From an uncultured Bacteroidales bacterium (GTDB taxonomy: Bacteria; Bacteroidota; Bacteroidia; Bacteroidales; F082): 64,000 nucleotides of DNA. The translations under genes and the position numbers were made by a program. The notes beneath the pieces are model-generated. The model did no database searches and was not told the origin of the DNA. It saw only the letters and a list, made by a program, of their open reading frames with translations. The stretch is taken from positions 124,001 to 188,000 of the forward strand of contig CAJOCJ010000003.1 in NCBI GenBank assembly GCA_905236635.1. Reading direction: 5' to 3'. Below are positions 37,082 to 47,680 of the stretch, one piece after another; position 1 is the stretch's first letter, and each line of letters begins with the position of its first letter.

Positions 37082-40000
37082 ATGAAAAAATTAGAACTTA
37101 AAAAACTGGCAATGGCATTGATAGTCATAATGTTCGGCTTCAATGTATTTGCTCAGGGTCGTATCGACCTGAATGCTGCCAAGAGTGAGCAGCAGTGCAC
37201 AAACGTCACAAAAGAAGGGTTCAGTGCTACCTTCTCATTCAGCGGTATTGATGCCACTGAGGTTACAACCGAAAGAGGAGTGTTCTCCAACATCACAATG
37301 GATGGAGCATTTCCATCAGGTAATATCGGTGAACCTTGTCTCCCTGCAGCTAACAAACTTATCGCTGTTCCTGTCGGAGCAAATGATGTTACTGTTGAGG
37401 TGAAAGGTTACACAACAGAGGTCTATAACCTTGCCGATTATGGCATCAACAAGATTTATCCTACACAGCCGATGCTCCTCAAGAGCGTGAAGCCGGAGGA
37501 TGTCAAGTTAGAGTACAAAGCTGAGGCATATGCTAAAGGCGGTTATGCAGAACGTCCGATTGCTCAGTTCGAGATTGAAGGAACAATGCGTGGTATCCAG
37601 ATAGGCGCTCTCACAGTGAACCCTGTCCAATATGACGCTGCAAAGAACATCATCCGTGTTTATAACAACATCGAGGTGGAAGTCAACTTTGGCAACTATG
37701 ACAAAGAGGCTGCTTATAATGAGTTTGCAAGAACATTCAACCCATATTTCGCAGGTGTTTACAAGACAATGTTCAACGAAAGAGCTATTCTTGATGTCTA
37801 TGATGAACACCCGGATATGTGGCAGAATCCTGTCAAGATGTTGGTCATCACCAACCGCGCATTCGAATCGACAATTCAGGATTGGGTGACATGGAAGACA
37901 GAAAAAGGTTTCTATGTCGATGTCAATTATACCGATGAGATTGGCTCAAATTCATCAGCAATCCAGAATTTTATCCACACCAAATATGCAGAGGATGCTC
38001 CTACTTTCCTCATGATCATGGGCGATAAGAACATGGTTCCTGAGTCAGCCACCGGCAGCAACACACATTGTGTCACCGACCTTCTGTATTCAAGTGTTGA
38101 CGGCGACATGTTCTCTGATATGTATCACAGCCGTTTCCCAGCTGAGAACGTGGCTCAGATGACAGCAATGTTGAATAAGGCTCTCGAGTATGAGCAGCTC
38201 ACTATGCCAGATCCGAGCTATCTTAGCAATGTGTTGCTCATCGCCGGTGAAGACAGCGGTTGGGGTGTCACAGTGGGTCGTCCTACTATTTGGTATGCCA
38301 CCAACTATTATTATAACACCGACCATGGTTTCAACCAGGTCAATGAGTTCAGCCATGGCTCATACACCAACTGCTACAGCTACCTCAACTCAGGTGTCGG
38401 TTTTGCAAACTACACCGCTCACGGCTCAAACACCAGCTGGTCTGGCCCAAGCTTGACAGTTAGCGATGTCCACAACTTAACCAACACCCACAAATACTTC
38501 TTGGCAATGGGTAACTGCTGCCAGGCTGCTGACTGGGGTATCTCAGGCGAATGCTTCGGCGAGGCTATGGTGCGTGCAGAAAACAAGGCTGCTTACGCAT
38601 ACATCGGCTCATGCCCTTCAACATATTGGCTCAATGACTACTACTTCGGCGTTGGCGCTACAAGTCATGCCGACGGTACAATGCCTACAATGGCAGAGAC
38701 CACTATGGGTTGCTACGATGCTATCTGGACTCCAGATGCATACAACGTAGTTGACGCTATCAGATTCATCGGTAACCTGGCCGGCAATGCTGCCGAGGCT
38801 CTCGGTTACACCATGCACGTTGAAAACATCTATGACTGGCAGGCCTACCACACCTTGGGCGATGGTTCTATCCTCCCATATAAGGTTGAACCAACAGACA
38901 ATGACGTGTCACACTTGCCAACACTTCCTATCGGAATGGACTTCTACACAGTGACAGCAGCTCCTGGTTCATATGTCGGTATCTCAAAGGACGGCGTCCT
39001 CTATGGTGCCGGTATGATTGACGAGACAGGTACAACAGACATCCCGATGACTCCAGTGACATCAGGCGGTGACGCTAAAATCGTTGTCACACATCCAAAT
39101 CATGTCCCATATATCGCAACAGTTCCTGCTGCCGCTATGGTTGGTCCATACATTGCTATCGACAGCTATACTCCAGTCAACGTTCCTAACAACGAGACAC
39201 AGCAGATGACGATAACATTCAAGAACGTGGGTGCTGACGCTACAACAAGTAACACCAACGTCCTCCTTACAAGTGAGAATGACAACGTCACCATCACCGA
39301 CGGCACAGGCTCATTCGGTCCTCTCGCCGCTGATGCGATGACAACACTGACAAATGCTTTCTCATACATTGTAGAACCAGGTGTTCCGGATAAAACAAAG
39401 ATCCAGTTTGACGTGACATCAACATGCGGTTCTGAGACATGGACAGGCAAAGCTACTATCACTGTCGATGCACCAGTCATCACCTTCTCTGAGATGCAGT
39501 ACCCAGGCGGCTTCACACCAGGTGAGTCACAGACTGTGACAGCAGTGTTCCATAACTCAGGTCATTATCATGCAACTAATGCAGTGGTGACAGCTTCTAC
39601 GACAAGCACTTATGCTACTATTGTGAATCCGACATTTAATGTTGGCGCTATTGAAGTCGGTGAGAACGGCGAAGCCACATTCGAGGTACAGATTGACGCA
39701 GCATGTCCAGAGTCAGCACTTATCCCAATCACATTTGAGTTGACGGCCGACAACGGCATAACAGCGACAGGTGAGGGCAAGGTGTCGAACACATGCCATG
39801 TCATCTTCTCACTCCACGACTCATACGGTGACGGATGGAACGGCTGCAAGCTTACTGTCACATTCGATGACGGCACACCGGCACAGGATCTTACTGTTGC
39901 AACCGGTCACGACGCTGAGTTTGACCTTGAAATCAATATCGGCACAATGGTGACAGTGACATACGTTGTGGGAAGCTATGCATACGAAACATCATTTGAA

Positions 40001-41536
40001 ATCGCTTACGATGGCGGCGACCAGATCTATGCAAGTTCAGGCACACCTACAGCAGGCGTTGTTACTCAGTTTGCTGTGAACTGCAGCGGTATCAGATACG
40101 ACATCACAGCTGTCGCAAATCCTGATGACGCTGGAACAGTGACAGGAGCTGGCTCATACATGGAAGGCTCATCATGCACGCTTATTGCCACCCCAAATAG
40201 CGCATATTCATTTATCAATTGGACAAAAGGTAATGAAGTGGTGTCAACAGATAAAATTTACACATTCTTCGTGACAGAAGACGCTGAATATGTTGCCAAC
40301 TTCGGTCCATTCCAAGGCGTGGTTATCGGTAATGGTACAGCAGTTGAATCACATCTGCCGAGTTACTCATATTATAAGTATGGCCTCTCAGAACAGATTT
40401 ATACTGCTGATGAGATTGGCATGCCAGGCATCATCACAAGTGTTGCATTCTATAATGGCGGTGCAGAGAAATCACGTACATACAATATGTATATCGCCTA
40501 CACCGATAAGAGTTCATTCTCTAGTGCAAGCGACTGGATCAATGTAACAGCTGCTGATCAGGTATTTGCCGGATCAGTTACAATGGCAGAAGATACATGG
40601 ACGACATTAGATCTTGACACTCCATTTATCTATGATGGCACACAAAACATTGTCATCGTGATGGATGATAACTCTGGCAATTACACCAGCTCACCTCATA
40701 TGGAATGCCGGGTGTTTAACGCAGCAGGCACCCAGGCCATGTATTGGTATAGCGATAGCTCCGACTATGACCCAACTGCAATCAGTACATCAGGAACTAC
40801 TACCAATGTGAAGAACCAGCTCAGACTCGAGATGGAACCAGTGGGTGATATGTATCACATCACAGTGGCAGCCAACCCAACAGCAGGCGGCACTGTCACA
40901 GGTGGCGGTTACTATCTGCCAGATGCTCAAGCCACAATCCAGGCAACAGCAAGCACAGGCTATCATTTCGTCAACTGGACAAAGAACAACGTCCAGGTGT
41001 CAACCAACGCCTCATACACCTTCACAGTGACAGAAGATGCTGATTTCGTTGCCAACTTCGAGCTTAACACATATGAGGTTACCGTTCAGGCTAACAACGA
41101 CGACTATGGTACTGTTGACGGCGGCGGCACATTCAACTATGGTGAGTCAGCGACAGTAACAGCGGAAGCTCTCAATGGCTTTGTCTTCGTCAAATGGACC
41201 AAGAACAATATTCAGGTGTCAACCAGCGCTACATACACCTTCACAGTGACCGAGAACTGCACTCTCGTTGCTAACTTCGATCTTGACAATATCAACGAAG
41301 TAGGTGAGATGACAGTTGAACTGTATCCTAACCCGGCATCAGAGAAGGTCATGATTCAGACCTCTGAGAATGTCCGCAGATGTGAGGTTTACAACATCAA
41401 CGGCGCATTGGTCGGCGTTATGAACGATTGTTCTGATAACTTTGAAATCAACGTGAGCGATTACATTGCAGGCAGCTACATCGTCCGCCTGATTTCAGAT
41501 AAGTCAGTACAGATGAGAAGATTTACCAAGGAGTAA
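37082..41536 (+). CDS. Gingipain-like C25 cysteine peptidase with T9SS tail
   Basis: 1484 residues. Signal peptide (LAMALIVIMFGFNVFAQG), propeptide-like region about 30-230, C25 caspase-like domain about 235-620 with catalytic His447 (in NYTAHGS) and Cys479/480 (in MGNCCQAADW), 32-33 residues apart as in gingipains. Ig-like and CARDB-type domains follow, then an InlB-type divergent repeat (FINWTKGNEV), one IGNGT..PSYSYY module (40320-40840), two further divergent repeats, and a T9SS type A tail (VELYPNPASEKV ... YIVRLISDKSVQMRRF). It probably hydrolyses host or dietary protein outside the cell; substrate preference cannot be read. The M6 protease gene downstream shares the module. Confidence 0.93.
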   Translation: MKKLELKKLAMALIVIMFGFNVFAQGRIDLNAAKSEQQCTNVTKEGFSATFSFSGIDATEVTTERGVFSNITMDGAFPSGNIGEPCLPAANKLIAVPVGANDVTVEVKGYTTEVYNLADYGINKIYPTQPMLLKSVKPEDVKLEYKAEAYAKGGYAERPIAQFEIEGTMRGIQIGALTVNPVQYDAAKNIIRVYNNIEVEVNFGNYDKEAAYNEFARTFNPYFAGVYKTMFNERAILDVYDEHPDMWQNPVKMLVITNRAFESTIQDWVTWKTEKGFYVDVNYTDEIGSNSSAIQNFIHTKYAEDAPTFLMIMGDKNMVPESATGSNTHCVTDLLYSSVDGDMFSDMYHSRFPAENVAQMTAMLNKALEYEQLTMPDPSYLSNVLLIAGEDSGWGVTVGRPTIWYATNYYYNTDHGFNQVNEFSHGSYTNCYSYLNSGVGFANYTAHGSNTSWSGPSLTVSDVHNLTNTHKYFLAMGNCCQAADWGISGECFGEAMVRAENKAAYAYIGSCPSTYWLNDYYFGVGATSHADGTMPTMAETTMGCYDAIWTPDAYNVVDAIRFIGNLAGNAAEALGYTMHVENIYDWQAYHTLGDGSILPYKVEPTDNDVSHLPTLPIGMDFYTVTAAPGSYVGISKDGVLYGAGMIDETGTTDIPMTPVTSGGDAKIVVTHPNHVPYIATVPAAAMVGPYIAIDSYTPVNVPNNETQQMTITFKNVGADATTSNTNVLLTSENDNVTITDGTGSFGPLAADAMTTLTNAFSYIVEPGVPDKTKIQFDVTSTCGSETWTGKATITVDAPVITFSEMQYPGGFTPGESQTVTAVFHNSGHYHATNAVVTASTTSTYATIVNPTFNVGAIEVGENGEATFEVQIDAACPESALIPITFELTADNGITATGEGKVSNTCHVIFSLHDSYGDGWNGCKLTVTFDDGTPAQDLTVATGHDAEFDLEINIGTMVTVTYVVGSYAYETSFEIAYDGGDQIYASSGTPTAGVVTQFAVNCSGIRYDITAVANPDDAGTVTGAGSYMEGSSCTLIATPNSAYSFINWTKGNEVVSTDKIYTFFVTEDAEYVANFGPFQGVVIGNGTAVESHLPSYSYYKYGLSEQIYTADEIGMPGIITSVAFYNGGAEKSRTYNMYIAYTDKSSFSSASDWINVTAADQVFAGSVTMAEDTWTTLDLDTPFIYDGTQNIVIVMDDNSGNYTSSPHMECRVFNAAGTQAMYWYSDSSDYDPTAISTSGTTTNVKNQLRLEMEPVGDMYHITVAANPTAGGTVTGGGYYLPDAQATIQATASTGYHFVNWTKNNVQVSTNASYTFTVTEDADFVANFELNTYEVTVQANNDDYGTVDGGGTFNYGESATVTAEALNGFVFVKWTKNNIQVSTSATYTFTVTENCTLVANFDLDNINEVGEMTVELYPNPASEKVMIQTSENVRRCEVYNINGALVGVMNDCSDNFEINVSDYIAGSYIVRLISDKSVQMRRFTKE

Positions 41537-41566
41537 TATCCGAAAAGGATAAAGATAAAGTCGGGC

Positions 41567-41585
41567 GGTCGCAAGACCTTTTTTT
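41567..41585 (+). terminator. Possible terminator after the gingipain-like gene
   Basis: GGTC, loop GCAA, GACC, then TTTTTTT. The stem is only four base pairs, so strength is doubtful, but the T run is clear and a new promoter follows. Confidence 0.45.
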
Positions 41586-41618
41586 GTAATTAAAGGTTAA
41601 AACTTCAAAAATATTTTA

Positions 41619-41626
41619 TATTTTTG
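41619..41626 (+). promoter_or_regulatory. Promoter -7 box of the M6 metalloprotease gene
   Basis: TATTTTTG, 42 bases before the ATG at 41669. No good -33 box is seen. Confidence 0.5.
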
Positions 41627-41668
41627 CACCTTAATTATTAAAGCTTAATCTAAACTGTGATATTACCG

Positions 41669-44600
41669 ATGAAAAGAATTATCGTATTACTATTTTCCTG
41701 TTTTATTATTGCCAATGTCAATGCGGCATATCTGAAAGACATACCGATGACGGTCACCCAGCCTGACGGCACAGTCCTGCATTGTTTCGCGTCAGGCGAT
41801 GAGTTTTTCAATTATCTGCACGATGCTAACGGCTATACCATTATTAAGCATCCGAAGACGGGATACTATGTCTATGCCGAAAAACGCGACGGCAAATTGG
41901 TGGCGACAGAGTTTGTTGCTGGCCGTCAAAACCCAGAGAGCAAGGGACTTCAACCTTACGCCTTGATATCTCCAGAAGAGTGGATGGCAAGACGTAAAGC
42001 ATGGGAAGAACCGGAGAAACAGACCAAAAACGGTAACAGAGAACTCAACCACGGCACACTGAACAATATATCCATATTTATCCGTTTCTCTGATGACGAG
42101 GAACTGACCAACTCATATACCGCCATTGACAATATGTTCAACGACGTGTCGGAGAACGCCATTTCCATGAGGTCGTATTTCAGGGCTGCATCATACGGAG
42201 CAATAGAGATTTCCACCACTTTCTATCCTGGACACAACGGCAGCACCATAATCTCGTATCAGGATACTCAGCCCAGAAGATATTTTGAGCCTTATGACGA
42301 AAGTACAAATCCTGATGGCTATCAGGAGAGTGATCGTGCGGAGCGTGAGTTTTCCTTGTTGCAAAGAGCAGTGAACTATATCAACGAAAACTATCCAATA
42401 CCATCTGATCTTGACATTGATTATGACGATGACGGCTATGTTGACAATGTCTGTTTCATCGTGAAAGGCGGAGTGGGTGCTTGGAATTCCCTGCTATGGC
42501 CTCACAAATGGGCTCTATACGGTAAAAATGTGTATATCAACAACAAACGTGTGTGGACATTCAACTTCCAGCTGGCTGACGGAGCAGGCTATTTTGAGAC
42601 ATCTACCATGTGCCATGAGATGAACCACTCATTGAGTGCTCCCGACCTATACCATTATTCATATTCAGGCCCGACTCCAGTGGGTGTTTGGGATCTGATG
42701 GAAAGCAATGCCAACCCGCCACAACACTGCGGCGCATATATGAAGATGAAATATGGCCATTGGATTGATGAGATTCCAGAGATAACACAAGCGGGAACAT
42801 ATACCCTGAATCCTATCAGCTCACCGACACCTACAAATATTGCATACAAGGTGGCTACTGATGACCCTGATCAGTTTTATGTGTTGGAATATAGGGATAA
42901 AACATCATTGTTTGAAGGTGCCTTGCCAGGATCTGGTCTTCTGATATATCGTATCGACACCCGCTTTAATGGTAATGCCGATTATAATCCTAGCAATGGC
43001 TATTATGACGAAGTCTATGTATTTAGACCGGGCGGCTCCACATCATCTACTGGCAGTCTGTCATCAGCATATTTCAGTTCTAACGTGGGCCGGACGGAAT
43101 TCAGCTCATCAACAAGCGCCTATCCGTTTTACACTGATGGTACTCGTGATTACGATTTCAGGATATACGATATTACAAGTGCGGGAAACACTATATCATT
43201 CTCATACGGCACTTCAGCCTTATGTGATCCGCCGACCAACATTGTCGCTACAGTGTATGAGGGTCAGGTGCAACTGTCATGGGACGAAGCCCACAATGCT
43301 AAATCATATAATATCTTCAGGAGTGGGAGACTGATAGGAAACACCACAGGGACAAAATATACCGACAGCGATGTCGATTATGGCAGATATTCATATTTCT
43401 TGAAAAGCGTAGATGCTGATGGGGCATCATCGGCAGCTTCAGAGACGGTGACAGTGACTGTCGCGCCTGATGGTGCTGTCGTCATAGGCGATGGCAGCTC
43501 GGATACCAACGACCTCCTGCCAAGTTATTCATATTACAACTATACTTTATCCCAACAGATATATACCGCTGAAGAGCTTGGCGAGGCTGGAGCCATCACC
43601 AGTATTGCCTTCTATAATGGCGGCGAAGAAAAGACACGTACTTACAATATTTATTTGAAGAATACTTCGAAAAACACATTCTCCAGCAAGACAGATTGGG
43701 AGACAATGTCATCGTCCGATAGGGTGTTCAGCGGTAGCGTCACAATGAAAGCCGAAGCCTGGACATACATTACTCTTGAAAATCCATTTATCTATGATGG
43801 GTTAGACAATCTCGTCCTTGTCGTTGACGATAATACGGGCACATGGTCACAGACACCCCATATGAGTTGCCGTACGTTTAGTGCGCCGTCTCAGACTATT
43901 CGCGTTTATAGCGATAACGTCAATTATAACCCGATGGTGCCGCCGACCTCATATACTTCTAATGAATATGCGGAGCTGATGAATGTGAAGAATCAACTTA
44001 TCCTTACCAAGGGAAATCCTTCGCCTGATCCGCTCACCATAACAATCAGCGCCAACTCAGCACAAGGAGGCACAGTGAGTGGAGGAGGAGAATTCTATTT
44101 TGGTGAGACTTGCACGGTAACCGCTACAGTCAATAAAGGCTATCATTTCATTGGCTGGACCGAAAAAGGACAAGTGGCGTCAACAGCATTGGAGTATACT
44201 TTTACCGTTGTCCAAGACAGAGACCTGGAGGCTGTGTTTGAAGAAGGTCTGTTGATAGGCAATGGCAGCGCTGCAACAAACGATTATTTGCCTAGTTATA
44301 GCTATTATAATTATACGTTGTCACAACAGATTTATACCGCAGATGAAATCGGCATAGAATGTATTATCAAAGGCATAGCATTTTATAACGGAGGGGCCGA
44401 GAAGACACGTAATTTAGACTTGTATATAGTGCCAAGCGACAAAAATTCGTTTAAAGATGCTACCAATTGGGAGGTCGTGACGGAATCAGATTTGGTGTTC
44501 AGTGGCGAAAAAACAATGATAGCCGACGATTGGACAGCAATAACGTTCGATACCCCTTATTACTATGATGGTACGACTAATATCGTCCTTGTTATCGACG

Positions 44601-45295
44601 ATAATTCGGGCGAATGGACACAGGCGCCTTCTATGAGTTGCCGTGTGTTTGATGCTCCTGGCCAAGCCTTGCATATCTATAGCGACAATATAGATTATGA
44701 CCCGTTCAAACCTGATGTTTATAATGGTACAATACTCGATGTGAAAAACCAGATTAAGCTTGACGTTGCTGCCATAATAGAACAGACAGAGACTTTGGCG
44801 GTTGGCTGGAACTGGTTCAGTATCTACCTTGACGCGGAAGACCCGGTTGATATGCTTGACATGCTGAAGGAGAGCCTTGGCAATAATGCTGAAGAAATCC
44901 AGTCACGTTATTATACGACCGAGTTTGACGGTGAAGAATGGTTCGGTGATTTGGATTCACGAGGAATAACGAATGACGAGATGTATCTGATTAAGACCAA
45001 TAACGCCTCCGCTATAGAGTTGCACGGCACGCAAGCCAAAGTCGGCGAATGCCAAATAACCATTAGAAAAGGCTGGAACTGGATTGGTTTCCCGAGTACT
45101 GTAGCTATGGAGGTCTCTCAAGCCATGGCCAATTTTGTACCTGAAGAGGGTGACCAGATACAAAGCAGAAACAAGATGACGGAGTATTCGGACGGGGAGT
45201 GGTTCGGTGATTTGCAGATACTGGAGCCCGGACAAGGTTTTATGTATTACTCCAACAGTACAAGGAATAAAATACTTGTGTTTCAGATAAACTGA
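41669..45295 (+). CDS. M6-family metalloprotease with repeat modules
   Basis: 1208 residues from the ATG MKRIIVLLFSCFIIANVNA (a GTG four codons upstream is less likely). Signal peptide, N-terminal region to about 110 with a prodomain-like YLHDANGYTIIKHPKTGYYVYAE, then the M6 domain with HEMNH (H316, E317, H320) and ALY/DLMESN downstream, as in immune inhibitor A. Next are a fibronectin type III-like domain (near 520-605), the IGDGSS..PSYSYYNYTLSQQIYTA module twice (43485-44005 and 44245-44770), an InlB-type repeat between the two, and the duplicated GWNW module (44800-45292). No T9SS tail. Predicted extracellular protease. Confidence 0.9.
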   Translation: MKRIIVLLFSCFIIANVNAAYLKDIPMTVTQPDGTVLHCFASGDEFFNYLHDANGYTIIKHPKTGYYVYAEKRDGKLVATEFVAGRQNPESKGLQPYALISPEEWMARRKAWEEPEKQTKNGNRELNHGTLNNISIFIRFSDDEELTNSYTAIDNMFNDVSENAISMRSYFRAASYGAIEISTTFYPGHNGSTIISYQDTQPRRYFEPYDESTNPDGYQESDRAEREFSLLQRAVNYINENYPIPSDLDIDYDDDGYVDNVCFIVKGGVGAWNSLLWPHKWALYGKNVYINNKRVWTFNFQLADGAGYFETSTMCHEMNHSLSAPDLYHYSYSGPTPVGVWDLMESNANPPQHCGAYMKMKYGHWIDEIPEITQAGTYTLNPISSPTPTNIAYKVATDDPDQFYVLEYRDKTSLFEGALPGSGLLIYRIDTRFNGNADYNPSNGYYDEVYVFRPGGSTSSTGSLSSAYFSSNVGRTEFSSSTSAYPFYTDGTRDYDFRIYDITSAGNTISFSYGTSALCDPPTNIVATVYEGQVQLSWDEAHNAKSYNIFRSGRLIGNTTGTKYTDSDVDYGRYSYFLKSVDADGASSAASETVTVTVAPDGAVVIGDGSSDTNDLLPSYSYYNYTLSQQIYTAEELGEAGAITSIAFYNGGEEKTRTYNIYLKNTSKNTFSSKTDWETMSSSDRVFSGSVTMKAEAWTYITLENPFIYDGLDNLVLVVDDNTGTWSQTPHMSCRTFSAPSQTIRVYSDNVNYNPMVPPTSYTSNEYAELMNVKNQLILTKGNPSPDPLTITISANSAQGGTVSGGGEFYFGETCTVTATVNKGYHFIGWTEKGQVASTALEYTFTVVQDRDLEAVFEEGLLIGNGSAATNDYLPSYSYYNYTLSQQIYTADEIGIECIIKGIAFYNGGAEKTRNLDLYIVPSDKNSFKDATNWEVVTESDLVFSGEKTMIADDWTAITFDTPYYYDGTTNIVLVIDDNSGEWTQAPSMSCRVFDAPGQALHIYSDNIDYDPFKPDVYNGTILDVKNQIKLDVAAIIEQTETLAVGWNWFSIYLDAEDPVDMLDMLKESLGNNAEEIQSRYYTTEFDGEEWFGDLDSRGITNDEMYLIKTNNASAIELHGTQAKVGECQITIRKGWNWIGFPSTVAMEVSQAMANFVPEEGDQIQSRNKMTEYSDGEWFGDLQILEPGQGFMYYSNSTRNKILVFQIN

Positions 45296-45319
45296 TATTT
45301 TAATTAAATTTTGATAAAA

Positions 45320-45715
45320 ATGTTTTCTTGTCCTATACAAATACGCATGAGCGACCTCGACCCGTTTGACCATGTCAACAACGGGGCGCAGTGTAATCTT
45401 TTTGACTACGGTCGAAGCCAGTATTTTGAGCATCTGTTCAACCATGAGATTGATTGGATGAAGTTCAGCTATGTGCTCGTTCATGTGGAGCTTGATTTCA
45501 AGAAGCCTGTGAAGATTCAAGATAAGATTGTCTGTGAGACTGAGGCTTACGAGATAGGGCATACGAGTTTCAAGATGCGTCAGTATCTGAAAAACGCTGC
45601 GACAGACGAGGTTCTTACCGTTTGTCACAGCGTTATTGTTTGTATCGACCGTGCCAAGAATGTGCCAAAGGAGATTCCCGAGGCCGATAAGTTTATGCTA
45701 GGATTCAGTTTCTAA
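45320..45715 (+). CDS. Acyl-CoA thioesterase, hotdog fold (4HBT)
   Basis: 131 residues from the ATG; the TTG 9 bases upstream is less likely. [27 protein letters not shown] contains the Asp-x-x-x-HVNN signature of YbgC/FadM-type thioesterases. It probably cleaves acyl-CoA; chain length is not readable. The gene lies 24 bases after the M6 protease stop, and its own stop overlaps the pyrF stop on the other strand (45712-45715). Confidence 0.88.
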   Translation: MFSCPIQIRMSDLDPFDHVNNGAQCNLFDYGRSQYFEHLFNHEIDWMKFSYVLVHVELDFKKPVKIQDKIVCETEAYEIGHTSFKMRQYLKNAATDEVLTVCHSVIVCIDRAKNVPKEIPEADKFMLGFSF

Positions 45716-46539
45716 ATCAAGTTATTCGATTTAAGCAGTTCCTCCATCTGTTTCTGCAGTTTGTAAGCCTCTTCGGCTGCCCTCTCGGCGAAATCCGCGC
45801 CGTTGGAGGCGTAGATGATACCCCTTGAGGAGTTTACCAGCAACCCGACGTGGCCGTTGAGTCCGTATCTTGCAACAGCTTGTAAGTCACCACCTTGCGC
45901 GCCTACCCCTGGCACTAGGAAGAAGTGGTTCGGCAGCATCGCACGGATTTCGCCGAGTTCTTCGGGATGCGTGGCACCGACCACATACATCATCTTATTC
46001 TCATCGGCCCATTCCTGCGACTTCATAAGGACATTTTTGTACATCTCCCTGCCGTCGGCGTTGAGATATTGGAAGTCCTTCGAGCCTTTGTTAGAGGTGA
46101 GGGCGAGCAAGATCACCCATTTGTCATCGAAACCGAGAAACGGCTCCACAGAGTCAATGCCCATATAAGGAGCAACAGTGATGGCGTCGGCCTTCAACGT
46201 CTCGAAGAACGCTCTCGCATAGTTAGCAGAGGTGTTGCCTATGTCGCCACGTTTTGCGTCGGCGATGACGAAAATATCAGGATAGCGCTGTTTGATGTAA
46301 TCGACAGTCTTCTGTAGGCTTGTCCAGCCTTTTGCGCCATAAACCTCATAAAAGGCGGTGTTCGGCTTGTAAGCAACGGCATATTCCGTCGTGGCGTCGA
46401 TTATGGCCTTGTTGAACACAAAGACAGGGTCGTCTTCCTTCAGCAGATGCTGCGGAATCTTGTTGATATCGGTATCCAAACCCACGCAAAGAAACGACTT
46501 CTTTGCCTTTATCTGATTTATTATCGCCTTTTTATTCAT
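45712..46539 (-). CDS. pyrF: Orotidine 5'-phosphate decarboxylase (type 2)
   Basis: 275 residues from [17 protein letters not shown], the Lys-Asp-rich active site [22 protein letters not shown] and the phosphate-binding [10 protein letters not shown] are the type 2 (Mycobacterium-like, about 275-residue) OMP decarboxylase signatures. It makes UMP from OMP. It is the last gene of ompA-purM-prfA-pyrF; a heptad repeat array fills the 58-base gap before it. Confidence 0.95.
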   Translation of the reverse strand: MNKKAIINQIKAKKSFLCVGLDTDINKIPQHLLKEDDPVFVFNKAIIDATTEYAVAYKPNTAFYEVYGAKGWTSLQKTVDYIKQRYPDIFVIADAKRGDIGNTSANYARAFFETLKADAITVAPYMGIDSVEPFLGFDDKWVILLALTSNKGSKDFQYLNADGREMYKNVLMKSQEWADENKMMYVVGATHPEELGEIRAMLPNHFFLVPGVGAQGGDLQAVARYGLNGHVGLLVNSSRGIIYASNGADFAERAAEEAYKLQKQMEELLKSNNLI

Positions 46540-46544
46540 AAAAA

Positions 46545-46597
46545 CTTTCAACTATCAACTTTTAAACTACTCTAAACTCTACACTCTAAACTCTAGA
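46545..46597 (-). repeat. Heptad (7-base) repeat array
   Basis: On the plus strand: CTTTCAA, CTATCAA, CTTTTAA, a 4-base break, then CTCTAAA, CTCTACA, CTCTAAA, CTCTAGA. It fills the spacer from the prfA stop to the pyrF start exactly. Confidence 0.85.
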
Positions 46598-47680
46598 CTA
46601 ATCCTCAAGTCCTTCTTTGAGTCTCTCTGCGTTTTCTGCCATCTGCAGGTTCTCGATGAATGCCGTCAAGTCGCCATCCATCACTGAGGTGAGGTTATAT
46701 ACAGTGAATCCGATGCGGTGGTCGGTGACACGGCCCTGCGGGTAGTTGTAAGTCCTGATCTTCGCTGAGCGGTCGCCTGTCGACACCATGGTCTTACGTT
46801 TCGAGCAGACCTCCTCCATATATTTGTTGTATTCCGCCTCGTAGATACGTGTCCTAAGGATCTTCATGGCCTTCGCCATGTTCTTGGCCTGTGAGCGTTC
46901 GTCGATGCAGCTCACCACCACGCCGGTAGGGATGTGGGTGAGACGTACAGCTGAATATGTGGTGTTGACGCACTGTCCGCCAGGTCCTGACGCGGCGCAA
47001 TAGACCTCTTTCTTGATGTCTTTGTCAAGGAGCTCCACGTCGAATTCCTCAGCTTCAGGAAGCACCACCACTGATGCCGCCGAGGTGTGGATTCGTCCCT
47101 GCGTCTCGGTCTTCGGCACACGCTGCACGCGATGCACTCCCGACTCAAACTTAAGGATTCCGTAGGCTCCGTCGCCGATGACGTTGAACACTATCTCCTT
47201 GAAGCCGCCCGCAGTGCCTTCGTTGGCATCGACGGTCTCCACCTTCCAGTTCTTTGCCTCACAGAACTTGATATACATCCTGTAGAGGTCGCCTGCGAAG
47301 ATAGCAGCCTCGTCGCCGCCAGTGCCTGCACGGATCTCCATCACGGCGTTTTTGCCGTCGGTAGGGTCCTTGGGGATGAGCATCAGACGGATGTCTTCCT
47401 CGAGTTTCGCCACTTTCTCGGTAGCCTCGTCGAGCTCTTCCTGTGCCATCTGGCGCATGTCCTCGTCTTTCTCAGTCTTCAGCATCTCCTTGGCTTCACT
47501 GATGTTTGCGAGATATGTCTTATATTGGTTGAACGCCTCGATAACCGGTTCAAGGTCCTTGTAGTCCTTGTTCACCTTGACGTAACGCTTCATGTCGTTC
47601 ATCAGCTCGGGGTCGTTGAGCTGTTCGCGCAAGCCTTCCCAGCGTTCTTTAATCGCTTCTAATTTGTCAATAATTTCCAT
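46598..47680 (-). CDS. prfA: Peptide chain release factor 1
   Basis: 360 residues. The GGQ loop ([16 protein letters not shown]), the RF1-type codon-recognition element ([14 protein letters not shown], with PKT for the usual PxT) and the N-terminal helices are present. It terminates translation at UAG and UAA. The first codon overlaps the purM stop (TAATG). Confidence 0.97.
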   Translation of the reverse strand: MEIIDKLEAIKERWEGLREQLNDPELMNDMKRYVKVNKDYKDLEPVIEAFNQYKTYLANISEAKEMLKTEKDEDMRQMAQEELDEATEKVAKLEEDIRLMLIPKDPTDGKNAVMEIRAGTGGDEAAIFAGDLYRMYIKFCEAKNWKVETVDANEGTAGGFKEIVFNVIGDGAYGILKFESGVHRVQRVPKTETQGRIHTSAASVVVLPEAEEFDVELLDKDIKKEVYCAASGPGGQCVNTTYSAVRLTHIPTGVVVSCIDERSQAKNMAKAMKILRTRIYEAEYNKYMEEVCSKRKTMVSTGDRSAKIRTYNYPQGRVTDHRIGFTVYNLTSVMDGDLTAFIENLQMAENAERLKEGLED

